Assembly: GCA_014800685.1 (NCBI GenBank)
Contig: JAAVFQ010000022.1
Location: 1 to 33,105 of the forward strand
Length of the DNA: 33,105 nt
Origin: Bacteroidales bacterium
GTDB taxonomy: Bacteria > Bacteroidota > Bacteroidia > Bacteroidales > Muribaculaceae
Direction of reading: 5' to 3'
A program made the position numbers and the translations under genes. Below, piece after piece: positions 32,033-33,105 of this stretch. The notes under the pieces are model-generated. The model was not told where the DNA came from. It worked only from the letters and a program-made list of their open reading frames with translations, and ran no database searches. Within the stretch, counting starts at the first letter, position 1. Each line of letters begins with the position of its first letter.

Positions 32033-32952
32033 TGGCCGAATTAGGAGCAATCATCTGCTTTGACACAGAAATGGCTGAGGATCAGAAGCTCATCGAGCTT
32101 TCTATCTTCGATGACTCTCTCTCAGAGATATATCATAGCTATTACAATCCCGGCCGGGTGCGTGAATGGCGTGAGGAGATTCATCACATCACGCCTGAGA
32201 TGGTTAAAAACTCCCCTCGCTTTTCTACAGAACTTCCCGGTGTGCAGTCTGTGATAGACTCAGCTGAGATTATAGTCGGTTGTGCGCTGAGAAATGACGT
32301 GGACGCTCTCTCCAAAGCGGGTGTGAAAAGATTAGACCGCAAACGCCTCGTAGAGATTCAGGATTGGTTTTGGCTTCTCAGAGGCATCTCCGAAGGGAGA
32401 AGTCTCTTCAAGACCGCCTCGCTTCTTAATATAGCCGAGGAGCTTGGAGTGGATTTCAGCGAGCAAGAGGCTCACGGAGCCTCAGCCGATACACGCGCTA
32501 CCATGAGCTGCTTTCTTGCGCTCAAAAGCGAGTTAGAAACGGTTTACTCCGCCGGTAAATCGCTCACTATGGAGCAAGCAATAGACATTTTTGAAGAGAG
32601 ATTTGCTCAGGCCAGAACTGATTTTCTGCGTCAGGAAGCTGCCGGATTTGTGCAAATTCTTGACCATGGCGGCTACCACTCTCTGAAATTTAATCAGAAA
32701 GTGGAGAAGCCAAACTCAAAAGCAATAGCCATGATAAGCGTCAATGACCGCTTCATTGCAGAAATGGAACTCCGGAAACTCTTTGCCAGACGCGAGGTGA
32801 AGGGCAAACACGAGATATATAATCTTCGCGCTGCCGACATCGAGAAGTTCAAAAGCTACAGTAATGTCTTCGAGGAGGAACGATCAGCTTTCTGCAAGCA
32901 GTTCACTTCTAATAAGCTCAACAAGTCAGGAATTTTCGTAAATTTCAGATAG
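32032..32952 (+). CDS. DEDDh 3'-5' exonuclease (DnaQ/RNase T-like) with extra C-domain
   Basis: 306 residues. Residues about 5-170 are a DnaQ-type fold: CFDTEM with D11 and E13, LIELSIFD, GCALRNDVDAL with D91 (the NxxxD position), and HGASADTRAT with H148 and D153. All acidic metal ligands and the histidine are present, so it should be active on single-stranded DNA or RNA ends. The C-terminal 120 residues (EERFAQARTDFLRQE, MISVNDRFIAEMELRKLFARREV) are not part of the exonuclease and I do not recognise them. The ATG overlaps the last base of a repeat element, so its leader is that element. A terminator follows at 32986. Confidence 0.85.
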   Translation: MAELGAIICFDTEMAEDQKLIELSIFDDSLSEIYHSYYNPGRVREWREEIHHITPEMVKNSPRFSTELPGVQSVIDSAEIIVGCALRNDVDALSKAGVKRLDRKRLVEIQDWFWLLRGISEGRSLFKTASLLNIAEELGVDFSEQEAHGASADTRATMSCFLALKSELETVYSAGKSLTMEQAIDIFEERFAQARTDFLRQEAAGFVQILDHGGYHSLKFNQKVEKPNSKAIAMISVNDRFIAEMELRKLFARREVKGKHEIYNLRAADIEKFKSYSNVFEEERSAFCKQFTSNKLNKSGIFVNFR

Positions 32953-32985
32953 CGCCCATTAATTTTTTCTATTTCATACTTCCAT

Positions 32986-33023
32986 AAAGAGGCTGTCTAA
33001 CAAGTTTAGGCAGTCTCTTTTTT
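32986..33023 (+). terminator. Terminator after the exonuclease gene
   Basis: AAAGAGGCTGTCTA pairs with TAGGCAGTCTCTTT (two G-T pairs) followed by TTT. It ends the plus-strand unit. Confidence 0.8.
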
Positions 33024-33037
33024 CGTTCAGTCAGGCT

Positions 33038-33082
33038 AAAAAAAAATAAGGCTTTCATGCTGAAATTCAGCGCGAAAGCCTT
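33038..33082 (-). terminator. Minus-strand terminator for a gene beyond the right edge
   Basis: AAGGCTTTC (33048-33056) pairs with GAAAGCCTT (33074-33082), with GCTGAA-type pairing inside. On the minus strand the stem is followed by a run of nine T after one A. It therefore serves a leftward gene lying outside the window. Confidence 0.7.
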
Positions 33083-33105
33083 TGCTATGTCATAGATTTT
33101 TAGTA

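Noticed and set aside
1..33105. CRISPR array, rRNA, intact transposase or integrase, phage genes
   Set aside because: No regularly spaced repeats, rRNA or recognisable recombinase or phage protein was found in any frame.

Overview
The window looks like chromosome of a gut Bacteroidales, most likely Muribaculaceae or a close relative. Three things point there. Nearly every intergenic start has the Bacteroidetes promoter pattern (TTTG, about 19-20 bases, TAnnTTTG). The longest operon encodes Mfa/Fim-type fimbriae. The biotin genes include a BioG-BioC fusion. The taxon is inferred; no rRNA or marker alignment was possible.

Layout: (1) 1-4030 is visibly AT-richer and accessory in character: a cut-off secreted protein, a PH-domain membrane protein, a DUF1016/PDDEXK nuclease gene broken by one in-frame stop, a gene fragment, a TlpA-like thioredoxin lipid-envelope protein and tRNA-Ser(TGA). 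(2) 4030-8577 holds a small lipoprotein, then the tightly packed bioA-bioF-bioGC operon, which makes the pimeloyl chain and carries it to diaminopelargonate; bioD and bioB are not here. (3) 8614-13517 holds a two-helix K+ channel, a threonine-aldolase-like PLP enzyme, a GT2 glycosyltransferase and an L-lactate permease. (4) 13640-23935 is one fimbrial transcription unit: tandem promoter-like boxes, a leader of about 325 nt, a Mfa1-like major subunit, a strong hairpin, a Mfa2/FimB-like anchor, three large accessory or tip lipoproteins and a clear terminator. (5) 23955-32952 is core-like: a CPA2 antiporter, an acyl-CoA ligase overlapping prfB, a porin with a Gate-domain membrane protein, and a DEDDh exonuclease.

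The least expected signal is a family of intergenic elements bounded by TAAGTAAG/CTTACTTA. Two long copies (1234-1417 and 10701-10886, about 87% identical by hand count) can form the same central stem, and three of their differences preserve pairing, including one T-A to C-G swap with both sides changed. Related ends and a shared GTTTAGAA-ACTCTC hairpin occur at 10678-10700, 11901-11925, 21718-21775 and 31933-32032, often exactly at gene ends: two stop codons and one start codon lie in or against the terminal motif. I do not recognise this family by name.

In the fimbrial operon, four of the five lipoproteins carry a Thr/Ser-Arg-Ala/Ser site about 25-40 residues after the lipid cysteine, where fimbrillins are cut by an Arg-specific protease before polymerising. 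The presumed anchor lacks it. This suggests one anchor and four polymerisable subunits, with the 941- and 647-residue proteins as tip or adhesin candidates.
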